Assembly: GCF_003254395.2 (NCBI RefSeq)
Contig: NC_037638.1
Span: forward strand, 13,289,086-13,353,085
Source of the DNA: Apis mellifera
Lineage: Eukaryota > Arthropoda > Insecta > Hymenoptera > Apidae
Length of the DNA: 64,000 nt
Direction of reading: 5' to 3'
Part shown: piece by piece, positions 23,850 through 37,055 of the stretch
Layout: each line of letters opens with the position of its first letter
Numbering within the stretch: position 1 is the stretch's first letter
The notes under the pieces: generated by a model
Seen by the model: only the letters and a program-made list of their open reading frames with translations
What the model was told of the DNA's origin: nothing
Database searches by the model: none
Position numbers and translations under genes: made by a program

Positions 23850-26800
23850 TCATTATTTGTGCACTTGATTCTAAGCCACTTGCAAAGATTAGTACCCTTA
23901 GAATTGATTATCAATAAAAAAATTAATAAATCTCTAAAATTTTCAGATAAATATCGTGTAATTTTTATTTTTATCACTCTCATCGATCGATTAATCGATA
24001 AAACAGAATAAATAATTGTTTTTTAAATTCTCATATTTACTATAAAATTAGTAACAAAAATTACTCTTATTATATTTATATTTTTTTATTATACTTATTA
24101 TAATAACTGTTCCCGTGATTTATATTAAAACAATAAATGCATAAGGATAAATTATGATCTAGAAAATAATATTCTTTTTTATTTCTTATTTCTCTTTTTC
24201 TCCATTCACAAACGATGCAGTATCTTTATGAATACTATTTTGTTTGATGCAATAAATTTTTTCATTTTGTACATTTCGGTTAAACATAAAATATCTATAA
24301 TAAGCTGAAAATGTATTTGTTGCCAGAGCTTTGATATGTTTATTTGATGTTTTAAAATATATTATTTTATTTTAACTTGTTATAAAATAAATTGTTTTAT
24401 TTTATGTAATTATCTCGGACTAACAATATACAGATTATGCATTCAAATTTTTCATAATATTTCTTTAATTTAATATTCTGTTTTTTCTTTTAATATTTCT
24501 ATTTGTTGTTGTTTATATTATATACATTTATATCTTTATTTTCTTAATGTATTTAATTAGAATTAAAATAATTTAGATAATATTGAGAAGTTAGTTATTG
24601 TTATTTCTATTTGAAATAATTGGATTTTTTTCAAATTATACTTAATAATATAATTTGATAAAATGATAGAAGTTAAGAATTTAAAAAGATTGTTGAAACA
24701 AGAGACTATGTTATATTTACCACGAAATATTCCATATTTTCATCCACAATTTTTTTTTTAATATTATTTCAAAATTTTATTTAATAAATTTTTTATGGCT
24801 TTATAATAAAATAAAAAAATAATATGTTTTATATTAGATAAGTAAATTAAAATAAAATTATATAGAATTTGATATCAAATTAAAATTATAAATATGTAAT
24901 TGAATTTGTATTATAATATGTAATTGAAATGTATAAATCAAGTAATTGAAATTTTTTACATAATATTAATATTTTTTAGATTTAATTATTAAAATTTCTA
25001 TTTTTTTATCTGAATGAAACAATAAAGAAATAAATGAAAAGAAACGAAAAAAAATAAATTGGAGATTGATTTAATTTAAAATAAAATGTTTTTTGTTTAT
25101 TCTTTTTAAATATATATTATAATAATATATTTATTTTGTTTAAATGATATACATATAATTTCAAATTATATATATTATTTATTGCATCATTTCTAGTTTT
25201 GAAATTTATTTAAAATCTGAAACTTATACCATATATGTATAAATTTATATTATATTTCAAATCATTAGAATTTTACAAAGTTTTTTATGAAGTAATTATA
25301 TAAAAAAAGAAATACCATTCAATGTTTACTATAAAAGATATAAAAAATATTTGTAATTGTTATAACATTTATTTATTAATTACTAAGTTTATTATATTAG
25401 GCAGTACTGTAATGAAATTTTGATTATCCAGGATTAGTTCTCAATTATTCATGATTTCAATTATTGAAATATGTTATTAGAATTATTTTTCATTAGAGAA
25501 TACTGCAAACATTGAAATATTGCAAACATTGAATAAATTCTTTTATTATTTTTTTATTATTGCCTTGATCTTATTCGAGCAGTGAAATCATATACAATAT
25601 GAATTTTCTTTGATATGGAGATATTAATAATTTTTGTTATTATTTTTCTTTTTATTATAAAATTAATTTTTCCTTAGATTTAATCTAAATACGTTTACCT
25701 TTTGAATCACTTATTCCATAAACTTTTAACTATCTGCGCATACATATGCATATATTAGCAATTTTATTTATACAATGTCCTATTTAAATTTATTCATAAA
25801 TCTGTGAAATTATGATACAAAAAAATGTTTTAAATGAGAGAAACAGATAATTTGACATAAAATTTTTGTGAATGGATGTACGGAGGATATGTAAAAGACA
25901 TTTTTGTTTTTGATATCATATATTTTTATTATATTAGAAACATATAGTTATATGTTTTCTGTGAAAAAATATTAAATCTTTAAAATATAAATTTTTTAAA
26001 AAATTTGTACTCCTAAATAATCTTTTGTTTCAAATTATTAAAAGCAATGTTTTATTTTTTAATTATTCTATTTTTCTATTTTTTTAATAGTTCTATTTTT
26101 TTTAAATATTACTATAAAAAACATATAAAGATATCAGATCGAGTAATCTTAGTGGAAATTCAATAAAATCAGTTTTTCCTAATCTATATTTAAAAAACTC
26201 ATAATTTGAAACAAAAAATCATTTAGAAATCGATCATCATTAAAAAATGTTTATAGAAATACTAGAAAGGATTGTTAGATTATTTAAAAATAGAATAATT
26301 TCCTCTCTCTAAATTAAAGTAATACAAAAAATTTATTTAAACATTGATTTTAAAAAAATATGTAAAATTCAAATCAAAACATCTCCTAAATTATAGTTTT
26401 ATACTTTACGAAAATTTTAATATTATTTCAGAAAACATTAAATTATATCTAACTTAATAAAAATACATGATTTAAAAAGTTTATTTTTTAAATTTATTCT
26501 TCAGATGCATCTAATGATGTAATAAAAAAAATGTGAAAAAACATAATTTTCCTTATCTATATAGGCACGAAAAATTAATTATATCATATTGTATGATCTC
26601 TAAAATTATGAAATTTTCAAATGAAATATTTTTTTGTGTCATCAATAAGTTGATAATAATAAAGTTTAGCAGATATTCGTTTAACAGAGGGATGATATAA
26701 ATGATATAATAATGGTATAAATTCTGCATGTTTTATTATTTCTAGTATTTTCTAAAATATTTATTTAAAGTTATTATTATTTATTATGATATTTATTAAT

Positions 26801-28134
26801 TTACTTTATAATATTTCGGCATGTTTATGTAAAAATGTTTAGTTTGTATTATCATAATTTATTATACACTATTCCTAAAAGCAAAAGAAATAATAATTTT
26901 AGATTGAACAGTTTTCGATTTTTGAATTGTTATAACTTCGTAAAGAGAAATCGTATATGTTGTTTGGATTCATTTTAAAGCGCAAAGTTTTATTTTTACT
27001 TGTTTTTATTGAATTTTATTTTTTCAAAGATTGTTTTTTGTTAAAAAAGTACAAAATCAAAATTAATTTTTTTTTAAATTTTATACTTCAAATCTTTCTC
27101 AAATTTAATAAATTCAGATTCTACAAAATTTAAAAAATTTTTTTCAAAGATTGTTTTAAAATCATTTTTATAAAGGAATGAAATTTCCCTTCTTTTAAGA
27201 AATTAACGTATAATTTTTTTTCACCATTTTATTAAACATAAAATAAAATATGTATATTATTGGCATTAAAATAATTATAAGGTACGTAAGCTAATCAGAA
27301 ATATAAGTTATATGTAAATATTTGATATGTAGTTATATGTTTTACATATAATATATTATATGTTAACGTTTATGTCTATACTATATGATTAATTTTTTTT
27401 AAACGTAAATAAAGAACAATGCTAAAAAGTAATAAAGCATGAAAAAAATAATCATTTAATTCATTCTAAAAAAACTAAATATGCTGAATACGCATATTAA
27501 ATATACAATAACCATGCATATGATAAGTATAATTATATTGAACATAAGACATAAATTCAATAATAACTGTTTTGTGATATACTTTAAGTTATTTCAATGA
27601 CGGCAGTACTTTTCATTTGAATTAAATAAAATAGAAGAAAAAATAAAAAAAAATCCTACTTTAATTTCTTAAAAATTCTTAGAGATTATTTGAATGTATG
27701 ATTTTCTCATCGATTTCAATGACTTTAAAATATATTATCAAGATTATTGTTCTGAATCTTTCGCTATACATGTTATTGTTGTTTTTCTTTATTTTAGTTT
27801 TTGGATATTTATCAAAATATTTGCAAAGAATAAACTTGGATTTGTAATTAATAATACATATCGCTTCTTATAATAAATATGTAATTATTTGTATTTAAAT
27901 ATTTGATATATATTCTTTTCGAATGAATTTTTTTTATCAATAATTTGCGAATGACAAAAGTATATATAGTAAAAGTGATAAAATTGTTAAAAAATTTGAA
28001 ATATAATCATAATAAAATTACATGAATTTAAATATATATATAGTATAATAAATAATTATGATAAATTAGTATAATTTTTTAATAAAAAAATAATAATTCA
28101 AGATAAATTATGTAAACTATAATAGTCTAATAAA
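23850..28134. other. AT desert, no gene supported
   Basis: About 4.3 kb of A/T-rich sequence without a credible frame, family remnant or long tandem repeat. Confidence 0.55.
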
Positions 28135-28425
28135 ACCTAATTTATAATCCATTAATTTTTTTTTTTATTGTTTAGATTGAGCTATATATAGAAATGCGAA
28201 CATCGTTAGACAATAAACCAATGAAAATTAATCTAATCTAATCTAAGCTAACCTACAACCTATTAATTTTTCTCTTTTATTGTTTAGATTAAGAATGCGA
28301 TCACCATTAAACAACAAACCAATAAAACGTAATCTAATCTAACCTATAACCCATTAATTTTTTTCTTTATTGTTTAGGTTAGGGTTATATAGGAATGTGA
28401 TCACTGTTAAATAGCCATCTATACC
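28135..28425. repeat. Three-copy tandem repeat (about 91-111 bp units) with TTAGG/CCTAA-like words
   Basis: The core ATTAATTTTT...TTATTGTTTAGATT recurs with starts at 28151, 28262 and 28353 (periods 111 and 91). Each unit continues with a GAATGCGATCACCATTAAAC-like segment (AAATGCGAACATCGTTAGAC in copy 1) and then AAACCAAT. Unit junctions contain CTAATCTAATCTAAGCTAACC and TAGGTTAGGG, degenerate relatives of the insect telomere word TTAGG. Confidence 0.75.
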
Positions 28426-28862
28426 AGAATTCGTATCACAATAAATGTATTCGTAAGGTAAGTTTAAGGAAAATTTTTTGCAAATTTCTTGAAAATTAAA
28501 GCTGAATAGTGGTAATATATATTATAAAAAAAAAAAAAAGAAATTGACTCTACTTAAAATATGAAAATATATACATATATGATAATCATCCATCCATTTT
28601 TTTATATTTACGCGATAAGTCTTATAAAATTTAAATTAAAATATCTTTCATATTAATTAATTTTCAATCTAACCGTTTCGATATTTATTTATAAAAAATG
28701 AAACAATGCATAGGTTTTTACTTTAAAAAAGATAGTTTTATTCTGCGATATCACTAAGAAATTAATATTCTATCTATATAATTTATAAAAAAAAAAAATT
28801 GAAAAAATGAAAAAAATAAAGAGAGATATAATGTAATGCGAAATATATTTTATAAATGCATA

Positions 28863-28868
28863 TTTATT
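28863..28868 (-). terminator. Polyadenylation signal of the 28932 gene
   Basis: It reads AATAAA on the - strand, 63 bases past the TAA stop. Confidence 0.4.
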
Positions 28869-28931
28869 AAATTTAATATTCATACTTAACAAGCTATTTA
28901 AAAAAAAGAAAAAGAAACTATTAAAATGTAA

Positions 28932-29823
28932 TTAACAAGGAACTGTGAGGCCCAAACGTTCTTCCATGTCTACCCTTATAATATCAAGGCGGACACCGTA
29001 ATTTTTGGCCTTCGTCAAGAAGTTGTTAAAGTTTACGCTTGCACAGAGCTTATTGACGAGACTTTGAGCGACAGGAGATCCCAACATCCTGTTGAAGTCA
29101 GCGAAAACAGCAGAGTTAGCCACTCTCTCCAGGTAGAGGGACTTGAGCTGGTCCTGAGGTATCAAAGCTTCGACTTCATCGAGGAAACCACGGATTCCAC
29201 CAATATTTTTGGTAGCATGGGAACTTGGTTTGAGCGATGGCAAGTGTAAATATTCATTGACCTTGTTCACCAGGTAATATGCGTCGAGACCAGCACTCTG
29301 TGCATAGTTCAGAATATGAATCCATTCAGGAATACTTTCGATTTCAGTGATCAAGGTTTTGAACTCATATGATTGGAAGTACTGAAGTACTTGTTGGAAT
29401 TCAATATCTTCTGTTTTGTATCGGTGAACAATTTCAATAATTTCTTTTATAGGAATAAGGTCAACAAATTTTTGCAATTCGTCAGCAAGAGCACCGTTTC
29501 CAGTGCGTGGAACTGTGAAAGCCTCCAGAGGGCTGGTCACGGCAAGAACGGCCAAAATAGCCAAAAGGAATTTCATCTGTAAATAATAGTAAATAATATA
29601 AAAATATTTAAGAAAAATAGAAATTTAAAAATATTTTAAGTAATATTAATATTATTAATAACATTAAATATTGTTAATATTTTTAAATGTTGAATATTAA
29701 TATTGAATCATTATGTAAATTTATTAAATAAGTATAGTGTTCTTGGTATATACTCATATAACATCTATATTTCTTTTGTATTTTTCTATATTTTAAAGTA
29801 TTGTTTATTGTTCTACTTACCAT
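28932..29823 (-). CDS. Secreted insect-allergen-related repeat (G12/Bla g 1-like) protein; join(28932..29576, 29821..29823)
   Basis: Exon 2 alone encodes 214 residues: signal peptide 1-19 (ending LEA), entry VPRTGNGALADELQKFVDLIP, then ESIPEWIHILNYAQSAGLDAY, GGIRGFLDEVEALIP, a KLCAS motif near 175 and a C-terminal cysteine. Most residues match the 48073 gene, including KLCAS and the VNEYLHLP stretch. The intron is 29577-29820 (244 bases). Exon 1 ends in ATG and the acceptor TTTACAG is followed by a second ATG, so the mRNA reads ATG|ATG and the protein starts with one or two methionines; if only the second is used, the coding region is 28932-29576. The family role is lipid binding in the midgut. 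This is the left end of a tandem group continued by the decayed copies at 33.6-37.1 kb. Confidence 0.93.
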
Positions 29824-29856
29824 GTTGCCTCTGCAAATGTTTTCTTTTGAATACAT
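29821..29856 (-). other. Exon 1 of the 28932 gene
   Basis: It ends GGCAACATG|GTAAGTAG. The predicted start of transcription is the A of TCATG at 29856, 31 bases from the start of the TATA box. Similar exon-1 sequences occur at 34581-34615, 37020-37054 and 49246-49270. Confidence 0.65.
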
Positions 29857-29880
29857 GATTACTCTAGGCTACCAGTCAGC

Positions 29881-29925
29881 TTATATACTCCTTTAACACT
29901 AACCTAATACTCATACGATAAGATT
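29881..29925 (-). promoter_or_regulatory. GATA box plus TATA box of the 28932 gene
   Basis: On the - strand AATCTTATC (29925-29917) is followed after 29 bases by TATATAAG (TATATAA at 29887-29881). Confidence 0.7.
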
Positions 29926-32900
29926 ATATCATTTGTGATATTATAGACACATTCAAAATTAACCATACAATTGACTAAATAATATCGATATAGAGATTGA
30001 ATAAATATATATATATTGTATAATAGTATAAGTTTTTTTTAATCAAGTTATTATATTAAATGTGATATTATATGATAAATATAGCAAATATTATCAATTA
30101 CCAACATAGAAATTAATTTCATTTAGGAAAGACGTTAAAAAATAAACAAAATAATGTAGAAACATGTAGATTCTGATATTTGATTTATTAATAAATTATA
30201 TTAATATTAATATTTGATTTGTTAATAAAGATAGAAACAGAAAAAAGAAATGTTTCTCAGAAATCGTTTTTGATACAAAAACATCATTTTGTAAACATTA
30301 TGAAATAATGAAATAAAAATAAATATTCTAGATTTTGACATAACTTTAAAATTAATAATTTTTTGAATAATTGGTATATAAAATGTTTTTTTGACTAATT
30401 TAGAAATTAGTAATTAATTAACAAATATAAGAATGATATAATAAAATAAGATATAACAAAAATTAAAATCGAAAAAAAAATAAATTTAATATAATAATAT
30501 ATATATATATATAATAAAATTATATATAATTCTTGTATAAATATTTAATCTTTATAATAACTATAATTATAATTACTTATGTATTATTGTATTACTCTAT
30601 CTTGTAATTAATCTTAATTTCAGTATTTTCATTTCGAATAATAATTCCAAAATTAATTCTATATAAATATAATTATATAGAATTATTAATATAATTATAT
30701 ATAATATATATATATATTAATATATATATATATATTATATATATTAATATATATATATTATATATATTAATATATATATATTATATATATTAATATAATA
30801 TATATAATATAATTATAAACAAAAATTAAAAAAAAAAAGAATTATATTCATAGATTATAGAAAATAGTAATAACAGAAAATCTAAGAATATCTAAAAATG
30901 TTATTATAATTGTTCTCCAAAAAAACAAATATTATTTTTAATATTCCACCTGTGTTACAATAGAAGGTTGTATTAAATTATTTTCTATTGCTGTGCAAGC
31001 AAACTTTTGTTCGATATTATAGTAGCACATGGTAGTAACAGCCTATATAGCGGACTCATCGTTATTGATATAATGGCTTTGAAGATTTCAATGACGAAAC
31101 AAGAAACAACTAAGAAAAATATGTTCACCGTTATAAATCTACCCGTTTTTGATTTTTCGAGAGATCTCGATATTTTGATAATAGACAATTTCTTATTGAA
31201 ATCGAACTTATTGTGTGAAAGATGAATTTCTCTTAAAAAATCAATTTAGTATTTAATGATTTTTAAAAGATAAACTCGAATTTAGGGATTACAGATTATG
31301 ATTTGTGTATTAGAAAGTTATGTATATTAAAAATGTTTATAATCTATGATCTATATAATGATAATATCTAATATTTATATTGAAATTAAAAGAATTGTTT
31401 TCTTTTTGTTTAACATGTTTTTTTATTATTTTTTTTATTTTTTTTTAATTTTTATGATTCAATTTTCTTAAAAAAATTTTTAATGATCAAGATGAAACAT
31501 ACTTATATATTTCAATGAATATTTATAAAATTTTATTCATTTATCTAATATTGAAATTCCATTTTTCTGAAATTTCCAATATTTTATCAAAACAATTTTG
31601 ACGTATTTGTAAAATGTTCGTGATAATTTTTAATATCATTTAAAAATTTTTTTTATAAATTTTTTTATTTAATTATCAAATCATTTGATTAATCTATTTC
31701 ATATTAATAATTAAGAACAATAAAAAAATAAAATTGGTTGAAATTTTAAAAAATCTTTATTTCATATAAATATGGTTAACAAATCGAACAATTATTATAT
31801 AATAAAAAATTTTTTTTTAAATATATAAGAATCGATAATATCATCAGTTGAGTGTTCTACATGCTTATCTATTTATATGCGAATCGGATAAGCGCAAAAT
31901 GAGCCATTATTGAGAACATTTAAATATGTTATTCGATTGGTTTCGATTTTCGAAAAGCATACGATATGAGATAAAATTATGAAAATAAGATATATTTGAA
32001 TTTGCTTTGTTCTTTTGTTTTAATAAATATAATTGCTTTAATAAACATATTGATTATTCTAAAAACACTCAAACTTCTTGATTTTATATATTATTGAAAA
32101 TTTTAACTTAATTTTAAGTTTTTTTTTACATTTGTAATATTCTTTTTATAAATAAGAATATAATTAATAAATATATAATATTATATATAATAAATATATA
32201 ATAATATATAATAAATATATAATAAATATATAATAAATATAATTAATAATAATTTTATTTTATATTTCTAAATAACAAAATTATCAAGAAAGACATATGA
32301 AATCATGTAAACACTTAATTCAATCTATCCACTATATTTTTAAAAAAAATTTTAATTGATTATAATGTCAGTTTTATAAGTTAGCTAAATTAAAACAATT
32401 TCTTATTTATATATTTAATTTTTAAATTATTTGAATTTTATATAAATATTAAAACTCCAGTTTTTTATATTTTTTAAAAGATTTGCAAAGATTTATTATA
32501 TTAATTAATACATTAAAATAATATTATTATGTAATAATAATGTAATTATTATGTAATATATGTAAATCGAAATTCAATCCTAAAAAGATTTACTTATAAA
32601 ATTTATTTCAAAAATATAGAAAATACTTTTTAGAATTCATTTATATACATTTTTCAATTCATATCGAACAATTATTATAATTCATATAATATGAATGATT
32701 GAATCTATTATAATATCTGAACTTAGACAAAAATCGAATATTTTATGACCATAAATTCAAATTGATTTAATTGTATATCCAACTTATATAACTGATAAAA
32801 AATAAACTAATCGTTTATAAATTTTTTTTATATAATACCTTTTATTTTCATTTAGTCTTTATGCATGTATAGTAAAAAAGATTATTGATATATCAACTAT

Positions 32901-33040
32901 TATTTTTTTAATTCTAATCTACTGGATTTCAGAGGATAAAAAATATAAATAAATTTATACATGATTAGATATCTTGTTTCTTAACTTTTATTAATAAATA
33001 CATATATATATATATATTTGCCAATTATTGAAAAAATACT
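29926..33040. other. Upstream flank of the 28932 gene and AT desert
   Basis: The first few hundred bases resemble the flanks at 34.7 and 49.4 kb (TTTTTTTAATCAAGTT... then GATATTATATGATAAATAT). The block at 30985-31255 is less AT-rich and holds an ATG-less - strand frame of about 90 codons with one hydrophobic stretch, unrecognised. The rest is low complexity. Confidence 0.45.
30480..30815. repeat. AT microsatellites, (TA)n and TATTAATATATATATA units
   Basis: A (TA)n run lies at about 30495-30512. At 30700-30815 there are repeated units of TATATATTAATATATATA type, three or more near-identical copies. Confidence 0.75.
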
Positions 33041-33420
33041 ATTTTTTAATATTGGTGTCTTTTTAATCAAGGTCATCATTCTGAATAGTGTTATGAAAAT
33101 CTTATTTGATCTTATTTGTTTATTAAAAATTATTAATTTAAAAAATTTTCTTCTATGCATTTTTTAATTAATCAGATTAGTTTTAAGATTTACACAATTG
33201 ATGGCCTCACGAAGAAATTAAAAAACTAACATATAAATTCTCAATCATATAAAATTCAATATAAAATTAGTTAAATTATTATTAAATCATTATTAAATCA
33301 ATTAAATAAGTTTTTATTTAATTTTAATTTAAGATAAAATTAAACTTAAAATTAATAATAAATTAGATGATGTCTAAAGAGAAATTTATTCAATTTTTGA
33401 TTTTGTTCAAATATAAATAG
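33041..33420. repeat. Segmental duplication, copy downstream of the pseudogene (partner at 56521-56900)
   Basis: Collinear matches with 56521-56900 in the same orientation: TCATCATTCTGAATAGTGTT against TCATCATTCTTAATCATGTT; AATTGATGGCC against AATTAATGGCC; and a nearly identical 34-base stretch around TTTTTATTTAATTTTAATTT. This lies on the 3' side of the decayed gene at 33575. Confidence 0.6.
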
Positions 33421-33574
33421 AAATTATATAATAGAATATATAAATAGAAATTAAAAAATCATGGAGATCAGTAAATAATATCTTTTTGTAAATATTTATC
33501 ATATATTTTCTTTTTATATTTGAAAGAATATATATCTATATGTTATAAAAAAAGGATTAATATTTAATAGAAAC

Positions 33575-34615
33575 TTTCGAGCTTCAGGACATCATTTATG
33601 CTTTTTTTTATAACATCAAGATACTATTGGATAGCTGTTGACTTTCAAATAAACATTAAAATTTCCTGTTTATGCAGATTTTATTGATGAATGTTTAAAA
33701 AGTGCGGCATCTTGATTTGAAAAATACGAGAACTATATAGCCAAATCTTGTTATAGATCTATTAGATCCTTAATCTAATCCAAAGGTATCAAATTCATTA
33801 AGCAGACAACAAATTCCATTAAAAATTCTGATAAAATAAAGAAAATAATAAAAGATTAATATAAGTGCAAGTATTTATTAATTTTGTTCGAACATAAAAT
33901 ACGAAATACGAATATTTTATGAGCAAATTCAGGAATGACTTCGATTTCAATAATGAAAAATCTAATATTTGAAGAATGTATAAACAATTCGGTTGTAGAA
34001 TTCGAAATCGTCTATTTTAAAGCAGATAACTGTGACAATTTGATCTATGAGAATAAGATCAATGAAATTGCAATTCATTAAGGATGGACATTATTTCTAA
34101 AGCTTGGAACTTTGTAAACCATAAAGTTTTTATCAAAGTTGTTATTAAATACAACTAGGACAGTCAAGATTGCTAGAAAAAATTTCATTTGAAGATATAA
34201 TGAACATCAATAAAAATATTTAAAAAATATAGAATGAATTCAAAATATAAATAGATTTTAAATATAGATAAATTTAAATGTATTGAATATTAATAGTGAA
34301 TTAATAATGAATATTAATAATACTATATATATAAAAGTTATTGAAATTCAAAAATTCAGAAATATCATCAATAAATAATTGAAGTTAATTTTTTAAATAT
34401 TGAGTATTAATATGAAATCATAAACATGGACAATATTTTAAACGATATTAAGAAGTATAGAAATTTAAAAATATTTTAAATATAAATAAAGTTAATTTAT
34501 CAAATATCAAATGTAATATTAAATTATAATCGAAATTATAATCTTTCGGAAATAATTTAAAGTATTCCATTATAGTATTTCATATTGCCTCTGTTAATAT
34601 TTGCTTTGAATACAA
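33575..34615 (-). pseudogene. Decayed insect-allergen-related repeat gene (full-length, exon 1 + intron + exon 2)
   Basis: Exon 2 remnant (about 33575-34188) aligns along its length with the 28932 and 48073 genes. It keeps an ATG-AAA-TTT signal-peptide start (34188-34186) translating MKFFLAILTVLVV, then VYKVPS, then shifted NELQ. Damage includes in-frame stops soon after the mature start, an 8-base deletion at 33793/33794 and other shifts. The acceptor AG before the ATG has become AA. Exon 1 remnant (34581-34615) ends GCAATATG, but the GT donor has become AA, so both splice sites are lost. The intron is also alignable with that at 48721-49245. It is a non-functional tandem copy on the same strand as its intact paralogues. 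Confidence 0.82.
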
Positions 34616-36870
34616 GATAATTAATAGATTATAAGATTACTATGGAATCACACAATCAATCTATATATAGATAATCTAAATTATAAAAATTAAAAAAATT
34701 CATATAATACATATTATTAAATACAATATACATATATAATAATAATAATATGAATTTTTTCAATCAAATTCTAGCAATTTTTCATTATTATTATTTATCA
34801 TAAATCTAATAGATATCATACGATAAATATAATAATCAATTAAATAAAAAATTAAATATAAAAATTATTTCTTCGTAGAAAATATCAAAAGAAGAATAAA
34901 ATATATTTTTAATATATATTTTTTTTATTTTCTTCTTTTCTTCTTAGTAAAATTTTAATCTTTATAAGAATTAGTATATCTTATTTCTATTTTAACTAAA
35001 CAAAAATTTATATAGTTAATTGATATCAGTTTTTTTATAAGTTTTTTTTTTTTTGATAGATTAAAATTTTATCTCTATTAAAATTCTGAGTTGATATATA
35101 TTATATGACATTGTATTGCGCTCAATAATCTAAGAAAATATAAAATTACATAAAAAGTAAATATAAATAAAAATAAGAAGAAAAATAAGAAGAAAAATAA
35201 TAAGAAGAAAATAATAAGAAGAGATGTCTATAGAGTCTGTACCTTTAATTAGAAGATTATCGAATTGTACAAATAGTAAATAATTTATCTATATTTTAGT
35301 CTTTTGTAATAATATTTTCTAATGCATATTATTTTTTTTTCTAATAGATAATAATAATAATATATAATAATTCTAATAGATAATAATAATAATATATTTT
35401 TTTTTTTATTAATTCAATAGAAGAGACTGAGACTAAAAGTTTCGGAGATAAGATATTATATTTTCAAAATAAAAATAATTGTGCTTTCAATTGTTATCGA
35501 TATAATCACATTCTGATCCTCGACCATTCTCATCCATAATGGTATCTGAAAAAATGAATCTACGAAAATCCAAGATTTTACAAAGGTCTAAATAAGATAA
35601 GATATACATGTAAAATATTAAACATTAATATATACATTATATATTATTCGATTATATATATTTTTTGATTACTATTTTTTGCTCTATTTCGATTTATTTT
35701 CATCTATTCATAATTATAAAAAAAGTAATGCTAATAACTGATACTCATAAATTAAATTATATTTTGAAGTAGGAAGTTATACGAATATGTTGCAATAGAA
35801 AATATAATGTAATAAGTCATATGATGAGCAGAATATTCCTAATATACATAAGCAGAATATTCTTAAATTATATATATCAATAATAACTAATTGTTATCAA
35901 ATTTGAGACAATATGACAATAATCTTCATTACAAATATATAAATTATTTTAATCATCTAAAAATTTTATCTTTTCTAATAAATGTCATTTTATTTTTTTA
36001 CACTTTATATTTTTATACTTTTTATTTTATTTTATTATTATTTTATTAAATAATTATTAGATAAGATTATTATTATTACTATTATTACTATAGTGTTTTC
36101 AGATTATTTTTAATAGATTATTAGAAATAGAAATATATAATTAAAAAATTATTAAATTATTATTAATAAAATTTCAAGAAAATCAATAGATTATGATTAC
36201 TATATTTTTGTTTTTTTTTAAATAATATGTTTTTGTAAATTTGAAGCTTAAAAGATGTATATTGTCAATAAAATTGTGTTTTATTTCATTAAAATTCTAT
36301 TTTTATTTCTCATAATTTATTCCAATAGAATTAAGAAGTTTCATTCACGACAGAATTAGTTCTTCTGTTTCAGCCAATATATATATATAATATACAATAT
36401 ATATAAATAAATGATTTACTATAAAAAATCTATTATTACATCTAATATTACATTATATATAAATAAATATTTTAATATTAAATATATTTAAAACCTTAAA
36501 ATAATAAATAATAAATTTAACAAGAAATTAATAAATTTGTGTTACTCAAATGAAAAATTTTTTATATTATATTATAATATTTTTTATTATTAATATTATT
36601 AATATTAATTACTAATATTATTTATTTAATTTATTTTTTATTTTTTTATTTATTTTTTCATATATCTTGAAACTTTTAATTCTAGTCTGTGCTATATGTA
36701 TATTATTTTATTTTTTTTTCCTTTAAATGTGCTTTTTTATATAAATCATCCGTTATAATATACACTTAAATATTTAACTATATCTTTTTGTAATACTAAT
36801 TATCAAACAAGTTTTATCATAGGTTGTAAAGATAATGCGTTACGAATAATTTGCTTTTGTGTTTTCAGAT
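34616..36870. repeat. Duplicated 5' flank of the pseudogene (partner 49336-51960)
   Basis: It aligns in order with the region upstream of the 48073 gene: ATGAATTTTTTCAATCAA; TTTGATAGATTAAAATTTTAT; TTCGGAGATAAGATATTATA against TTCGAAGATAAGATGTTATA; AAAAATCTATTATTA; and TTTTCAGATT near the end. An (AATAAGAAGAAA)-type microsatellite lies at 35170-35223. No gene is present. Confidence 0.65.
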
Positions 36871-36879
36871 TGATTATTA

Positions 36880-37055
36880 AATCGATTATTGAGTATTAAA
36901 TCGAATATAATATTAAATTATAGTTTATTTTTTTATTTACAGATAGTATCTTTGGAATATCTATAACATTTTTTTGATATTCAAAAGCAGTTTAAAATAA
37001 GTATTATTGCTCTACTTATTATATTGCTTCTATTAACGTTATCTTTGAATACAAG
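36880..37055 (-). pseudogene. Third tandem copy reduced to intron plus exon 1; coding exon missing
   Basis: The bases match the promoter-side intron and exon 1 of the 48073 and 28932 genes. On the - strand the exon end reads GCAATATA|ATAAGTAGAGC where the intact gene has GCAACATG|GTAAGTAGAAC, so both the exon-1 ATG and the GT donor are mutated. Instead of exon 2, the sequence runs into the flank of the neighbouring unit near 36870. The homologous upstream flank continues to about 37.8 kb. This is an unequal-exchange remnant. Confidence 0.7.
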
